DNA of 64,000 bases from Rubritalea squalenifaciens DSM 18772 (lineage in GTDB: Bacteria > Verrucomicrobiota > Verrucomicrobiia > Verrucomicrobiales > Akkermansiaceae). Positions within the stretch are counted from its first letter, which is position 1. Every line of letters starts with the position of its first letter. Made by a program: the position numbers and the translations under genes. The stretch spans positions 349,091-413,090 of the forward strand of contig NZ_FQYR01000002.1 of the NCBI RefSeq assembly GCF_900141815.1. The letters are read 5' to 3'. Positions 17,542-25,919 of this stretch are shown in pieces. A model generated the notes under the pieces. That model was not told the origin of the DNA. It searched no databases and was given only the letters and a program-made list of their open reading frames with translations.

Positions 17542-17856
17542 TCACACGCGCATGATGGCATCCACGGCCCGGGAGCCGTTGACCAGCAGGATGAGCAGGC
17601 CGGCGCCCGCGAGGTTGGCCAGCAGCAGCCTGAGACGGATGATGGCCCGCGCCACCGGGACGAAGAGCAGGATCAGGCAGGTTGGGATGGTGAATGCGAT
17701 GCTGACCATCGCCCAGATCAAGGGGAAGAAGGCCAGTGCCATGAGATCCGGGGCGCGCAGATCCGAGTAGAATAGGTCGCCTATCAAGACCGCCAGCAGC
17801 GCAGCAACGGTGATGCCGAAGCTGACCTGGTAAGTCAGCCTGGAAAAAATCTTCAT
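17542..17856 (-). CDS. Small integral membrane protein
   Basis: 104 residues, three hydrophobic segments at about 10-27, 37-66 and 73-92, with a basic stretch (ARAIIRLRLL) between the last two. Likely inner membrane. No recognised family. It is the last gene of a tight minus-strand cluster with 17861-18307 (4 nt away) and 18304-18702, so the three may act together at the envelope. Confidence 0.65.
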   Translation of the reverse strand: MKIFSRLTYQVSFGITVAALLAVLIGDLFYSDLRAPDLMALAFFPLIWAMVSIAFTIPTCLILLFVPVARAIIRLRLLLANLAGAGLLILLVNGSRAVDAIMRV

Positions 17857-17860
17857 CGTT

Positions 17861-18307
17861 TTATCTCGTGTCCCGTAGTTGCTTCATGGTTTTCACCACA
17901 CCCAGAATTTTGTCGTCTTCGATCGAGTCCAGTTCGGCCTCCAGTTGCCGGCAAAGCTCTGCGTCCCTGCTGAGCATATCGATCAGTTCTCCATTGAAGT
18001 AGGCATAGACCTTCTCTTTCTTTTCAGAAAAATCCTTTCCGTCGATAATGAGGCGTCCATAGGATATCTCGGTCTTGTGCTGGGTTACTGACCCGTCACT
18101 CACTAGGATGGCGACAAGCTCATCCTCATTATGGGTTACCAGGTCTACTGTGTACGTCACACCGTCAGAGTTTATGACCTCCCAGGTTTGGGCCTTCTTG
18201 GGTGTTGAGTCAGGCCCAGCCTCTACGACTGGCTTCTCCCCACAAGAGCTGAGAGCCAGCAGCCCGAGCGCGGCGAGAAAGGAGGTGATGAGTTGGTGAA
18301 GTTTCAT
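17861..18307 (-). CDS. Putative lipoprotein, unknown function
   Basis: The start at 18307 is preferred: it gives 148 residues beginning MKLHQLITSFLAALGLLALS with a perfect lipobox LSSC (C22). A longer upstream frame overlaps the next gene in another frame and has poor composition. The mature domain is small, beta-rich and acidic (YTVDLVTHNEDELVAILV) and ends in a charged helix. Its ATG overlaps the stop of the upstream gene (18304-18307), indicating translational coupling. Confidence 0.7.
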   Translation of the reverse strand: MKLHQLITSFLAALGLLALSSCGEKPVVEAGPDSTPKKAQTWEVINSDGVTYTVDLVTHNEDELVAILVSDGSVTQHKTEISYGRLIIDGKDFSEKKEKVYAYFNGELIDMLSRDAELCRQLEAELDSIEDDKILGVVKTMKQLRDTR

Positions 18308-18702
18308 GGGGTCGTGAGTGGTTTGGCGAATCTGGACTGGAGCTGGATGCAGGCGAGGATGGGGTAGCTCATCACGGCGGTGAGCAGGAAGGCCTGGTTG
18401 GAATTCTTGGCAATGGCTATGAGGAAGAGTCCGCCCTGCCCCGTGTAGACAAAGCATAGCACCAGCCCGAGCGCGATCAGACAGCCGGCCCATAGGCTGC
18501 TGCGCCTGCAGACCAGCGCGCGCAGCAGAGCCACCACCAGCAGGGCATTGGCGGCATGGTAGAGGTAGAAGACCAGGCGCGCGTTCTCACGGTCCCATCC
18601 ATTGTAGATCACCCCGATGACCGCCAGGACAAAATAAACCCAGAGGAACCATTTCAGAAAGGAATGGTAGGCACGGTTCAGTTTGTTCACTTGCTGGTCC
18701 AT
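18304..18702 (-). CDS. Small integral membrane protein
   Basis: 132 residues with four likely membrane helices (about 14-35, 43-62, 68-90 and 99-118) and short loops. It is the first gene of a three-gene cluster of membrane, lipo- and membrane proteins. The stop overlaps the start of the lipoprotein gene by 4 nt (ATGA type). No recognised family. Confidence 0.65.
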   Translation of the reverse strand: MDQQVNKLNRAYHSFLKWFLWVYFVLAVIGVIYNGWDRENARLVFYLYHAANALLVVALLRALVCRRSSLWAGCLIALGLVLCFVYTGQGGLFLIAIAKNSNQAFLLTAVMSYPILACIQLQSRFAKPLTTP

Positions 18703-19014
18703 GGTATGTCAGCCGATCAGTCCAGACTAACAGAAACGAATCGGCTGGAATAGGGAAAAGGACATCAAATTCAATCTGTATAATCTGTGGTAGGGCGTTT
18801 TAGGTTAACGGTGTTACGTTTGCACATCGAGTCCCATCTAGCTGGGTTTCATCATGCATCCATTCGTGAGATTCGTGAGATTCGTGGTGGAAATGCTTCA
18901 TCAAGCCGGGCTTCAACAACCAGGCCTTTCTGTCCCTTCCGTGTATTCTGTGGTAGGAAAAGTTTCATCATGCTGGGCTTTCTCCTTTCTCCTCCATACT
19001 CCCCACTTGCGCCC
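18703..19014. repeat. Reversed nonad arrays and heptads
   Basis: The stretch has a reversed CACAGATT-type word near 18768-18792, a reversed CACGAAT array 18862-18890, a reversed CACGGAATA array 18925-18955 and GGATAGA-type heptads 18982-19005. The first 60 bases may hold a promoter for the minus-strand cluster. No gene. Confidence 0.6.
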
Positions 19015-19704
19015 CTACTTCAGCTCGAACTTCACGGTGATGGTGGCACTGTAGGAGAGTTTCTCCATCTCTGTTGGGGTGGCGAAAGTGGGAGCTGCGA
19101 TGCTGTTACTCCTGATGTAGAGACCGGGTAGGTAGGAGGGTGAACCCTGCTGGATGGTGAGTACCTGGCCCAGCTCTGCGCCCAGCGCGGCTGCCAGGTC
19201 GCCGGCCTTGGACTTGGCCGTAGCAGTGGCATTGAGCAGGACTTTTCTTTGGTGAGCATCGTGCTGGCTGGAGAGGGTGCTGACTTTGCTGATCTCGATG
19301 CGGTTGTCGCTCAGCAGGAGGCTTTCGATCTGCTGGCGCTGCTGCAGGTCTTTGAGCTCGATCTCGGCTTTACGTTCGGCATAGTAACCAGCGAAGACCT
19401 TGTTCTCATCCTCGCCAGTGTAGTGGCGGCCGGAAGAAATGGCGCTGAGGCGGATGGTGGTGTCTGGGAACTTGGCTTCCTTGAGCGCCTTCTGCAGCGC
19501 CTGGGTGGACTCGTCCAGCTGCTGGGAGGCACCGGAGACAGAGTCGGCCTCGCCACGGATGGCGATGGACCAGACAGCGCGGTCAGGCTCCACCTGGAGC
19601 TCCGCAGTGCCGGAGACCTCGATGTGACGTCTGGTATCGATCTCCGCCTGTGCGGCGCTGAGAGAGAGGATGAGGGAGGCGGCTGTTAGGATGATGGATT
19701 TCAT
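19015..19704 (-). CDS. SIMPL-domain (DUF541) periplasmic protein
   Basis: 229 residues with a cleavable signal ending AAQA (about residue 20). The rest matches the SIMPL/DUF541 pattern: I-x-V-S-G-x-A-E-L-x-V-x-P-D near 28-41, a conserved AxxxAxxKAxxLAxxLG block near 165-180 and a C-terminal VKFEL strand. Members are periplasmic or envelope proteins of poorly defined role, sometimes linked to oxidative stress. The length is typical of the family. The neighbouring minus-strand membrane gene 19743-20105 lies 38 nt upstream and may be co-transcribed. Confidence 0.85.
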   Translation of the reverse strand: MKSIILTAASLILSLSAAQAEIDTRRHIEVSGTAELQVEPDRAVWSIAIRGEADSVSGASQQLDESTQALQKALKEAKFPDTTIRLSAISSGRHYTGEDENKVFAGYYAERKAEIELKDLQQRQQIESLLLSDNRIEISKVSTLSSQHDAHQRKVLLNATATAKSKAGDLAAALGAELGQVLTIQQGSPSYLPGLYIRSNSIAAPTFATPTEMEKLSYSATITVKFELK

Positions 19705-19742
19705 GTGGTTTTATCGGTGTTTGGGTAAAAGGGTGAAATGCT

Positions 19743-20105
19743 CTAGGCATCGGGGGAGTCATTCTCGCTAGTTTTTGCGGTGAAGTAGGTGATGAAGCTT
19801 CGGGCTTTATTTGAGGCGAAGTAGAGGAAGCTGGCAATCGCGAGCATCAGAATGAGGAAGGGAAGAGAAAAGGTAATGTCGGTAGCAATCAATCCCACGG
19901 TGATGAGCAAGGCCCTGAGATTCCACCACAACAGCCCGCTGATGATTGCTAGCAGGACACAGGAAATGATACTGCCCGTGAACATGGCGTAGACCATTAG
20001 CTCAGGATTAGGATCCCTGAAGGCATAGATGCTCAATGTGGCTGCGATAAAGAGGACAAATCCCAGCAGCAGCTGGAGCATAAAGTTATACCATGACCAT
20101 TTCAT
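19743..20105 (-). CDS. Small integral membrane protein
   Basis: 120 residues with four hydrophobic helices (about 7-28, 36-58, 60-80 and 83-100) and a polar C-terminal tail. Inner-membrane location is likely. No recognised family. It lies just upstream of the SIMPL gene. Confidence 0.65.
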   Translation of the reverse strand: MKWSWYNFMLQLLLGFVLFIAATLSIYAFRDPNPELMVYAMFTGSIISCVLLAIISGLLWWNLRALLITVGLIATDITFSLPFLILMLAIASFLYFASNKARSFITYFTAKTSENDSPDA

Positions 20106-20139
20106 ACGTAGGATCTCTGAGTAGTTGAATGAATACTTG

Positions 20140-20217
20140 TTAGTTCTTCCGGCTGAAGACGCCGGTGGTGATCCCGCTGAGGAAGAGGGCCGAAAGTATA
20201 AGCGGGATGATCTTCAT
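20140..20217 (-). CDS. Candidate 25-residue membrane peptide
   Basis: An ATG at 20217 opens 25 codons to a stop at 20140: MKIIPLILSALFLSGITTGV followed by FSRKN. It has a hydrophobic core flanked by basic ends, the usual layout of small membrane peptides, and lies 34 nt upstream of the next minus-strand gene. No clear Shine-Dalgarno is visible, so a chance ORF or a truncated signal peptide is possible. Confidence 0.35.
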   Translation of the reverse strand: MKIIPLILSALFLSGITTGVFSRKN

Positions 20218-21024
20218 AGACACAAGCAAAACGATAGACACCCAAGCTAGTGAACCAGCCGCCCGGGTCAATCTCTGAGTTGGAGCCCGCCTTGCGGGTA
20301 GTGGGAAGGATAGAGGAGAAAGGAAAAAGGCCGATAAGATGAAACCAATACGCGACCCGCGTTGGGATAGGCCCCTACGGGGAATTACTGATTACAGATT
20401 ACTGATCCTGGCTAGATGGAACCGGGCTTGATGAAAACGTATCTAGCCACAGATTAAGCAGATTGGGACTGATTGCTGGGCTGGATGGAACGGCTGTCGA
20501 TGGGTAGATTTTTTCTACCACGAATCTCACGAATAGGTTCTGGATGAAACCCTGCTAGATGGAACATCCGCGACCCGCGTTGGGGTCGTCTTCTTTTTTT
20601 ATCCAATTCCCGGGGTAGCGACCCTGCGGCTCGCAACCGCCGGGCTAAGGTACGGAACCCCGTTGGGGTTCGCCCCTGCGGGGCATTACTGATTACAAAT
20701 TACAGATTACTGATCCCGGCTAGATGGAACCCCAATGACTCATGACTCTTGACCAATGACAAGCGCCCAGAGGGCGCTTCATCCCGGAGGGATGTTGGAA
20801 CGAAGAGCGGTGGTAAGCTTGCCGGGGCAAGCGCAACCCCGGGAACCGGCCCTCCCAATAAAAACCACCCCGGAGGGGTGGAGGAACAGGTTCCATCAAG
20901 CAGGGCTCCAACGTGCCTGGGCTCGATTCTTGATTCTTGATACTAAATTCTCCCCGCAGGGGCCGGCCCATTAACGAATAACGATTCACCAATAACAAAA
21001 GTACGATTCACCAATAACAAACGT
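20218..21024. repeat. Repeat mosaic
   Basis: Contents in order: GGATAGA heptads 20305-20330, partial G and TACTGAT heptads 20345-20405, CACAGATTA word 20450-20475, CACGAAT word 20518-20535, module G 20570-20682, TACTGAT heptads 20685-20715, TGAC heptads 20733-20760, hairpin 20761-20780, module H 20785-20890, ATTCTTG heptads 20925-20952 and ATTAACG heptads 20970-21020. No gene. Confidence 0.75.
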
Positions 21025-22155
21025 TCACCTACTGTACTTGTTTTCAAAGGCTTGGATCAGCTCGTAGAGTTTGGCCTGGGTGTCCTGGGAGGGGATGGTG
21101 GCGGTGATCTTCCGGGCGTCTTCCGGACGACTTTGGGCGATCTGATAGACGATGGATTCCGCGGCCTTGGAGTAGGTACGTTCGTCATCGAATTGCTTCA
21201 GCCAGTCGATTGCTTGCTCGGTATTCTGCCTGGCTACCTTTTCCATCACCGTGCCCAGCATCCTGTCGCTCCACTCGCCGGGTTCCTGGCTGAGGACAAA
21301 GCTGGCGGCGGCCAGCGCATCCTGGTCTGTCCAGGCGCGGTAGAAATCCTCGGCCCCGCGTCGCCAGGCATCGTCCGTGGAGGGGGAGTCGAAGAAGCTC
21401 TCGGCCAGTTGCAGGTAGTTGGCATCCTCTGGCAGGGCGGAGACCGCATCGCGCACGCTGTCGCTGCGTGTGGCGGAGGGAGTACCGGCGGCATTGACCT
21501 CCCGCAGCAGTGCCAGGGCGGCATCGGGATCCCGGGCGGCCAGGCCTTTGGCCATGCCGTAGCGTAGCTGCTGGCGTAGCCGGGGTGAGAGCTGCTCGGT
21601 CTCCAGGGCATCCTCCGGCAGCTGGATCTGCGCACCAGCATAGCTGATCCACTTCTGCAGGTGCAGCGAGTTCATGGAATTGTCCGGCTCCTCGACCCGC
21701 TGGGCGAAGTCCACGGCGGCCTCCGGGTGCTGGAGGAAGTGCGCTTTCACCGCGTTGTCGATCAAGGTCACGGCGCTAGGATAACCGGAGCGTCCCAGCA
21801 GGGTGACCAGCTCCGCGAGTTCGGCAGAGACTCCTAGCCGGGCCACTGTTTCATTGGCAAACTCCCGGTGCTTGCTGCCTAACATGAATTTGTCGTTCTC
21901 TTTGAAAAATTCCACCCACTCGCCGTGGAGTTCCTCCCGCAGGACCTGGCGGGACGCGCTGTCGTCAGGTCTGGCAGGCGTCGAGTGCTGGACTGGCTGC
22001 ACGGCTTGCAGGTTATCCGGCTCTCTCTCTCTGGCGGCTTGTGTCGGTGCCGGCTGCTCAGCCGTGGTGGGAGATCCCTCACGTGGCGGCGACATGGCAC
22101 GCCACGCGACAAACACAGACAAGAGGACGACGGAGAGAAGAAGGAACGTTTTCAT
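21025..22155 (-). CDS. Membrane-anchored helical-repeat protein, second paralogue
   Basis: 376 residues with an N-terminal signal or anchor (MKTFLLLSVVLLSVFVAWRA). A Pro/Ala/Glu-rich linker (about 25-70) is followed by an all-helical region with repeats of the style DPDAALALLREV, TDQDALAAASFVL and ARKITATIPSQDTQAKLYEL. This is the same architecture as 3520-4674, though sequence similarity is limited to short motifs. It probably has a structural or interaction role at the envelope; no catalytic motif is seen. Confidence 0.7.
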   Translation of the reverse strand: MKTFLLLSVVLLSVFVAWRAMSPPREGSPTTAEQPAPTQAAREREPDNLQAVQPVQHSTPARPDDSASRQVLREELHGEWVEFFKENDKFMLGSKHREFANETVARLGVSAELAELVTLLGRSGYPSAVTLIDNAVKAHFLQHPEAAVDFAQRVEEPDNSMNSLHLQKWISYAGAQIQLPEDALETEQLSPRLRQQLRYGMAKGLAARDPDAALALLREVNAAGTPSATRSDSVRDAVSALPEDANYLQLAESFFDSPSTDDAWRRGAEDFYRAWTDQDALAAASFVLSQEPGEWSDRMLGTVMEKVARQNTEQAIDWLKQFDDERTYSKAAESIVYQIAQSRPEDARKITATIPSQDTQAKLYELIQAFENKYSR

Positions 22156-22418
22156 AGCAAGGGCAGACGACTACACAGCCCCTATCCATAGCCCAGCACC
22201 AGCCCCCCGTCGAGCTGGTAGTTTGGAACCCCCTGCGGGGAGAATTGAGAATCAAGAATCAAGAATAGAGCCCAGCCACGTTGGAGCCCTGCTAGATGAA
22301 GCGTTTTCCACCACGGAATACACGGAAGACGCAGAAAGGCCGATAAGATGAAACCAATACGCGACCCGCGTTGGGGTAGGCCCCTGCGGGTTTGTCAGGG
22401 GGCAATGGAGGGTAGGAA

Positions 22419-22556
22419 CCGTAGCAGGTAGGGAGTAGCGAGTAGCGGAAATTTCCCCGAGGAAAATTTCATCCATGTTTTATCTACCCAGTCTGCATGT
22501 GTGGCTGATCTCCGGTTTATCCGGAGAGGCTACTCGCTACTTCCTACTGGCTACGG
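22419..22556 (+). repeat. Type I inverted-repeat element, copy 5
   Basis: Same ends and internal dyads as copy 4 at 17154, including the CCCGAGGAAAATTTC variant. Confidence 0.8.
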
Positions 22557-22800
22557 TTCCGAATGAACTAAGCGGAAACTCAAGCCCAATGACTCATGAC
22601 CAGCCCGCAGGGCTTACATCCCGTAGGGATGAGGGAACGAAGCGCGGCGGTAAGCTTGCTCCGGCAAGCGCAACCCCGGGAACCGGCCCTCCAAACAAAA
22701 CCACCCCGGAGGGGTGGAGGAACGTTTCATCTAGTAGGGCTTCATCATGCCCGCATTCGTGAGATTCGTGCAATTCGTGGTAGAAATGCTAGCTCTAGCA

Positions 22801-22814
22801 GGGTAATCGTTTTC
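22801..22814 (+). promoter_or_regulatory. Leader motif shared with the gene at 23491
   Basis: GGGTAATCGTTTTC occurs here and at 23458-23471, in both cases starting exactly 33 nt before the ATG of the next gene, and both genes begin ATGGCC. It may be a promoter or leader element. Confidence 0.4.
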
Positions 22815-22833
22815 TCTAGCACCACTGATTCCT

Positions 22834-23298
22834 ATGGCCTTCACCATTCCTGAACACCTCATCGTCCACCGGGCAAAGCACTGGACCATCAATCACCGCG
22901 TGGACACGGACATGCCGGGCTACCTCATGATCGGGGCCGCCGATAGCCAGGTGGAGCGCTTCCAGGACATCAGCGAGGAAGCATCGCTGGAGCTTGGCAC
23001 GCTGATCGTGCAGGCCACCAGGTACGTGGAGGAAGAGCTGCAGCCGAAGAGGGTCTTCTGCAGCCGCTACGGTTACGACGACGGGCATTCGGTGCATTTC
23101 CACGTGATCCCCATCTATGCCTGGCTGGAGGAGGCATTCCTGCAGGACCCAGAGTACTCCAAACTCTTCTGCGATGGCTCCAGCCTCACCCTCTTCCTCT
23201 GGAGGGAATACATTGAAGCGGAAAACAAGAGACCCATCCACGGCCCCAGCGTGCAGGAAGCCATCGCGCGGGTGAAAACCCGGTTTGAGCCAAGGTGA
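22834..23298 (+). CDS. HIT-family-like protein with a degenerate histidine triad
   Basis: 154 residues. The fold context matches the HIT superfamily of nucleotide hydrolases/transferases: an N-terminal PGYLMIGA strand (family GHLLVVP-like), an acidic helix DISEEASLELGTLI and a C-terminal active-site strand GHSVHFHVIPIY at about 88-99. The canonical triad H-x-H-x-H before P appears as S-V-H-F-H, so the first histidine is replaced by serine while the last two, including the nucleophile-position histidine, remain. Activity on a dinucleotide or AMP-linked substrate is plausible but uncertain. It is likely cytosolic. It shares its leader motif with 23491. Confidence 0.7.
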   Translation: MAFTIPEHLIVHRAKHWTINHRVDTDMPGYLMIGAADSQVERFQDISEEASLELGTLIVQATRYVEEELQPKRVFCSRYGYDDGHSVHFHVIPIYAWLEEAFLQDPEYSKLFCDGSSLTLFLWREYIEAENKRPIHGPSVQEAIARVKTRFEPR

Positions 23299-23490
23299 GA
23301 TGCGTCGCAGGGCGTTGTAGGTGCAAGCAGGGTTCCATCTAGCCCGATTCGTCAAATTCGTGCAATCCGTGGTGGAAATGCTTCATAGTGCCGGGTTCCA
23401 ACTAGCCAGCCTTCCGTCACTTCCGTGTATTCTGTGGTAGGAAAGTTCCATCAAGTAGGGTAATCGTTTTCCCTCACACCTTTCACTTCG
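23299..23490. repeat. Short repeat stretch
   Basis: A reversed CACGAAT-type array near 23348-23375 and a reversed CACGGAATA-type array near 23412-23440, then the GGGTAATCGTTTTC leader motif at 23458-23471. Confidence 0.6.
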
Positions 23491-23985
23491 ATGGCCAAAG
23501 ACCCATACGAGAAATTCCCATCCCCTCGCCGGACAGCGCCGCTTCCCACGGAAAAGGATTTTGATCCATGCGGTGGTCATCTGGATGCGCAATGTGCCTG
23601 GCAGAACTTTGGCGGCCTCAGCCTGGAGCAGGCCTACGAGCTGTTCCTCACGCATTCCGCATACTACCAAGAGGACTTCATGTTCATGGGGGTGAAGGCA
23701 TTCGACTACTACTTCCCGGTCATCGATCGATACATGCGTGAGGTGACAGGAGATGAGGAGGGCTACGACTGCGAGCTGTCCATACTAGGCTGCGGAGTCG
23801 CCGCGCAGCTGGAGTACAGCGGCTCAGGCATCAGCGACCGCCTGCTCGGCGAGATCGAACGGATTTCGGAATACGTCCTGTCGCATCTGGGGCAGTACTC
23901 CCCGGCCCCCAAGGACCAGCGCCGCATCGCACGCGAATGGAAACGCGTGGACGAGCAAATCGCCGCCCACAAAAGCAAAGGCTAG
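23491..23985 (+). CDS. Soluble protein, unknown function
   Basis: 164 residues, no signal peptide. The sequence is rich in aromatic residues: GGHLDAQCAW, AYELFLTHSAYYQEDFMFM, AFDYYFPVIDRYM, and ends in a charged helix. The aromatic and acidic pattern resembles small immunity-type proteins of polymorphic toxin systems, but I cannot assign a family. The following gene begins 6 nt after its stop, so the two form a likely bicistronic unit. Context with 22834 is a shared leader motif. Confidence 0.65.
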   Translation: MAKDPYEKFPSPRRTAPLPTEKDFDPCGGHLDAQCAWQNFGGLSLEQAYELFLTHSAYYQEDFMFMGVKAFDYYFPVIDRYMREVTGDEEGYDCELSILGCGVAAQLEYSGSGISDRLLGEIERISEYVLSHLGQYSPAPKDQRRIAREWKRVDEQIAAHKSKG

Positions 23986-23991
23986 TAGAGG

Positions 23992-24381
23992 ATGAATATT
24001 ACCGAGATATTTTCACCAACCAAAGGGAAAGCGACAGACTTTTTGCCAAAAGATTTGTCTGTGGCTGATAAGAAGAAAATCATAGAAAACACAATGTATG
24101 TCAGCGGTAGCATGTTCGTGACTATGGTAGGCGCGAGTATTGCCCTCCTTGAGGAAGAGGGAGGGGAAGCGTTCTACAAAGACGATTCCACATATCATTT
24201 TTTGTCGAGGCTTAGCTATGATGATGAATCTTCAGTAACAGATTACAAAGCATGGTTTAATTTAGATCAGGCTAGTTATATACTAAATTGGATTCAAACC
24301 AGTAAATGCGTTAAAAGTTGGTCATCAGAAATGTCCTCTTTAATTAGCGTGTGGACAGAAATCGTGGAAAGTAAGCAATAA
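23992..24381 (+). CDS. Soluble protein, unknown function
   Basis: 129 residues, more AT-rich than its neighbours. It has a lysine-rich N-terminus (about 10-30), then an amphipathic region with a Val/Gly/Ala-rich helix (MFVTMVGASIALLEEEGG) that may be buried or membrane-associated, and a polar C-terminus with tryptophans. No recognised family. It is translationally linked to 23491-23985 and may be its partner, for example a small immunity or regulatory protein; this is inference. Confidence 0.6.
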   Translation: MNITEIFSPTKGKATDFLPKDLSVADKKKIIENTMYVSGSMFVTMVGASIALLEEEGGEAFYKDDSTYHFLSRLSYDDESSVTDYKAWFNLDQASYILNWIQTSKCVKSWSSEMSSLISVWTEIVESKQ

Positions 24382-24417
24382 CCATTCACGCATAACGCGT
24401 GCTCAGGTGGGGGAACC

Positions 24418-24828
24418 TTATTCAACGAGCATGGACGGGTTTTTGGAATAGTACTCATCCAGCATGCGGGCGAATAGGGTTCGCTGGCGCTCATCGAGAT
24501 AGTGGTGTTTCCGGTTGCCATTCATCACGCCCTCGAGGTGAATGTGGGTGTACTGATTGGATAAATCATGCTCGATGATGAAGTCCGAGAGATCATGGAT
24601 CGCCTCTAGATTACGCTTTTGGGCCAGAGCTTGTCGCTCTGGTACCAATGCAGGGTCTTTCTCCTCGTGGCACATGTAGAGGATCACAAACTTGCTGAGA
24701 TCACTCGTGATCCTGTTTTCCATGGTATCGTTCTTCGCGCGCTCGGTAGAGTAGCCATAGCCCAGATACACGCAGAAGATAGCTAGGAGCACGGTGATCG
24801 TTGTGTGGATTCTTGTGGAGATTTTCAT
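24418..24828 (-). CDS. Membrane-anchored protein, unknown function
   Basis: From the ATG at 24828 the protein has 136 residues: MKISTRIHTTITVLLAIFC gives a signal anchor (about 8-26), and the frame upstream is not convincing. The C-terminal part is a helical, charged domain with EKDPALVPERQALAQKRN and EHDLSNQY. It is probably attached to the inner membrane, facing out. No recognised family; monocistronic between repeats. Confidence 0.6.
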   Translation of the reverse strand: MKISTRIHTTITVLLAIFCVYLGYGYSTERAKNDTMENRITSDLSKFVILYMCHEEKDPALVPERQALAQKRNLEAIHDLSDFIIEHDLSNQYTHIHLEGVMNGNRKHHYLDERQRTLFARMLDEYYSKNPSMLVE

Positions 24829-25049
24829 GAGTGGATGTTTTTCAATGTAGTCTAACAGGTCATCATAAACCACACCTAGTTTCATGAGGCCATCCCACAG
24901 GGATGCTCACTAGAGAACCCCAACGTGGGTTCCGTATCTTAGCCCGGCGGTTGCGAGCCGCAGGATCGCTACCCCGGGTATGTGGCAAAAAAACAACACG
25001 ACCCCAACGCGGGTCGCGCAAATTCATCTAGCAGGGCTTCATTATGCCC
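24829..25049. repeat. Inverted module G
   Basis: An inverted module G covers about 24912-25020 and ends with the linker word. No other signal. Confidence 0.7.
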
Positions 25050-25490
25050 CTATTCTTCGGTATAGCGGATCTTGAAGTGGAATAGGTTCAGGAGCGATTC
25101 TTTCTCGATAACGACCAACTCCATCACAAAGCTCTCGGTGCCATGGGTCCCTTTCATGATGAGTTTGTCGCCTTTTGAGTCGCTCAAGTTTTGAGTGATG
25201 GTGTAGCCGCTGTCTACAAAGCTATCTGTGATGTGATGGCAGACGCTCCCCAATGGGTCACCAAGAATGATTTTTCCTCTCACTCCGAGGGATAGTTTGG
25301 ACTCATGCTTGTTATCGGCTCCACGGATACTCATCTCCTCGACTTCACTTTCCATCACCATAAACGGGCAGTCATCGAATAGAAAACTGTACAGCCCCAC
25401 CTCCTGAACCGGAGTGAGCGGCTGGGTCTTCTCGCCACAGGCACAGAGAAGGGTGCAGAGAAGCAGTAAAAGGAATGATTTGAAGCGCAT
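25050..25490 (-). CDS. Putative lipoprotein, unknown function
   Basis: 146 residues. MRFKSFLLLLLCTLLCAC gives a lipoprotein signal with the lipidated cysteine at 18 (LCAC). The mature part is small and beta-rich (YSFLFDDCPFMVMES, GKIILGDPLGS, VMELVVIEKESLLNLF). No recognised family. Monocistronic. Confidence 0.7.
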   Translation of the reverse strand: MRFKSFLLLLLCTLLCACGEKTQPLTPVQEVGLYSFLFDDCPFMVMESEVEEMSIRGADNKHESKLSLGVRGKIILGDPLGSVCHHITDSFVDSGYTITQNLSDSKGDKLIMKGTHGTESFVMELVVIEKESLLNLFHFKIRYTEE

Positions 25491-25919
25491 GGGGTGGGTA
25501 CGTGATGTAAAACGACGGGGTTGTGCGACCTTGGGATGCTAGGGGCTTGGTGGATTAAGCCAAGGAGGTTTTTCAGCATTTTGGATTGAGAAAACCGGCG
25601 ATCCTCAAGCTATCGGCAACCTTTGTATGATCAGAGGTAGATGCCAAGTCGTCTCTGAAAACCGGCGATCTTTCCGGCGATGTTTTGAAGCGGCTACGAG
25701 ACGCTTGTTATTGGTCAAGGGTCAGGAGCCTTTGGACCTGCTTGATGAAACCAATACGGAACCCGCGTTGGGGTAGGCCCCTGTGGGGCATTACTGATTG
25801 GTGATTACTGATGACTGATGGATGTTCCCGGGGTAGCGACCCTTTGGCTCGCAACCGCCGGGCTAAGGTACGGAACCCCGTTGGGGTTCGCCCCTGCGGG
25901 GTGGGGGGAGGTGGTCTCC
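25491..25919. repeat. Direct repeat, unique DNA and module G
   Basis: 25491-25700 is mostly unique; GAAAACCGGCGATC occurs twice, at 25590-25603 and 25657-25670, 67 nt apart. TGAC word 25711-25728, partial G and TACTGAT heptads 25760-25820, and module G 25827-25892 follow. No gene. Confidence 0.55.

Larger units (their letters stand above)
22156..22833. repeat. Repeat mosaic upstream of the HIT gene
   Basis: ATTCTTG heptads 22240-22265, CACGGAATA nonads 22310-22340, partial G 22360-22390, type I element 22419-22556, TGAC word 22586-22602, hairpin AGCCCGCAGGGCT, module H to 22730, reversed CACGAAT 22754-22782. At 22801-22814 lies GGGTAATCGTTTTC, which recurs before 23491. No gene. Confidence 0.75.
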
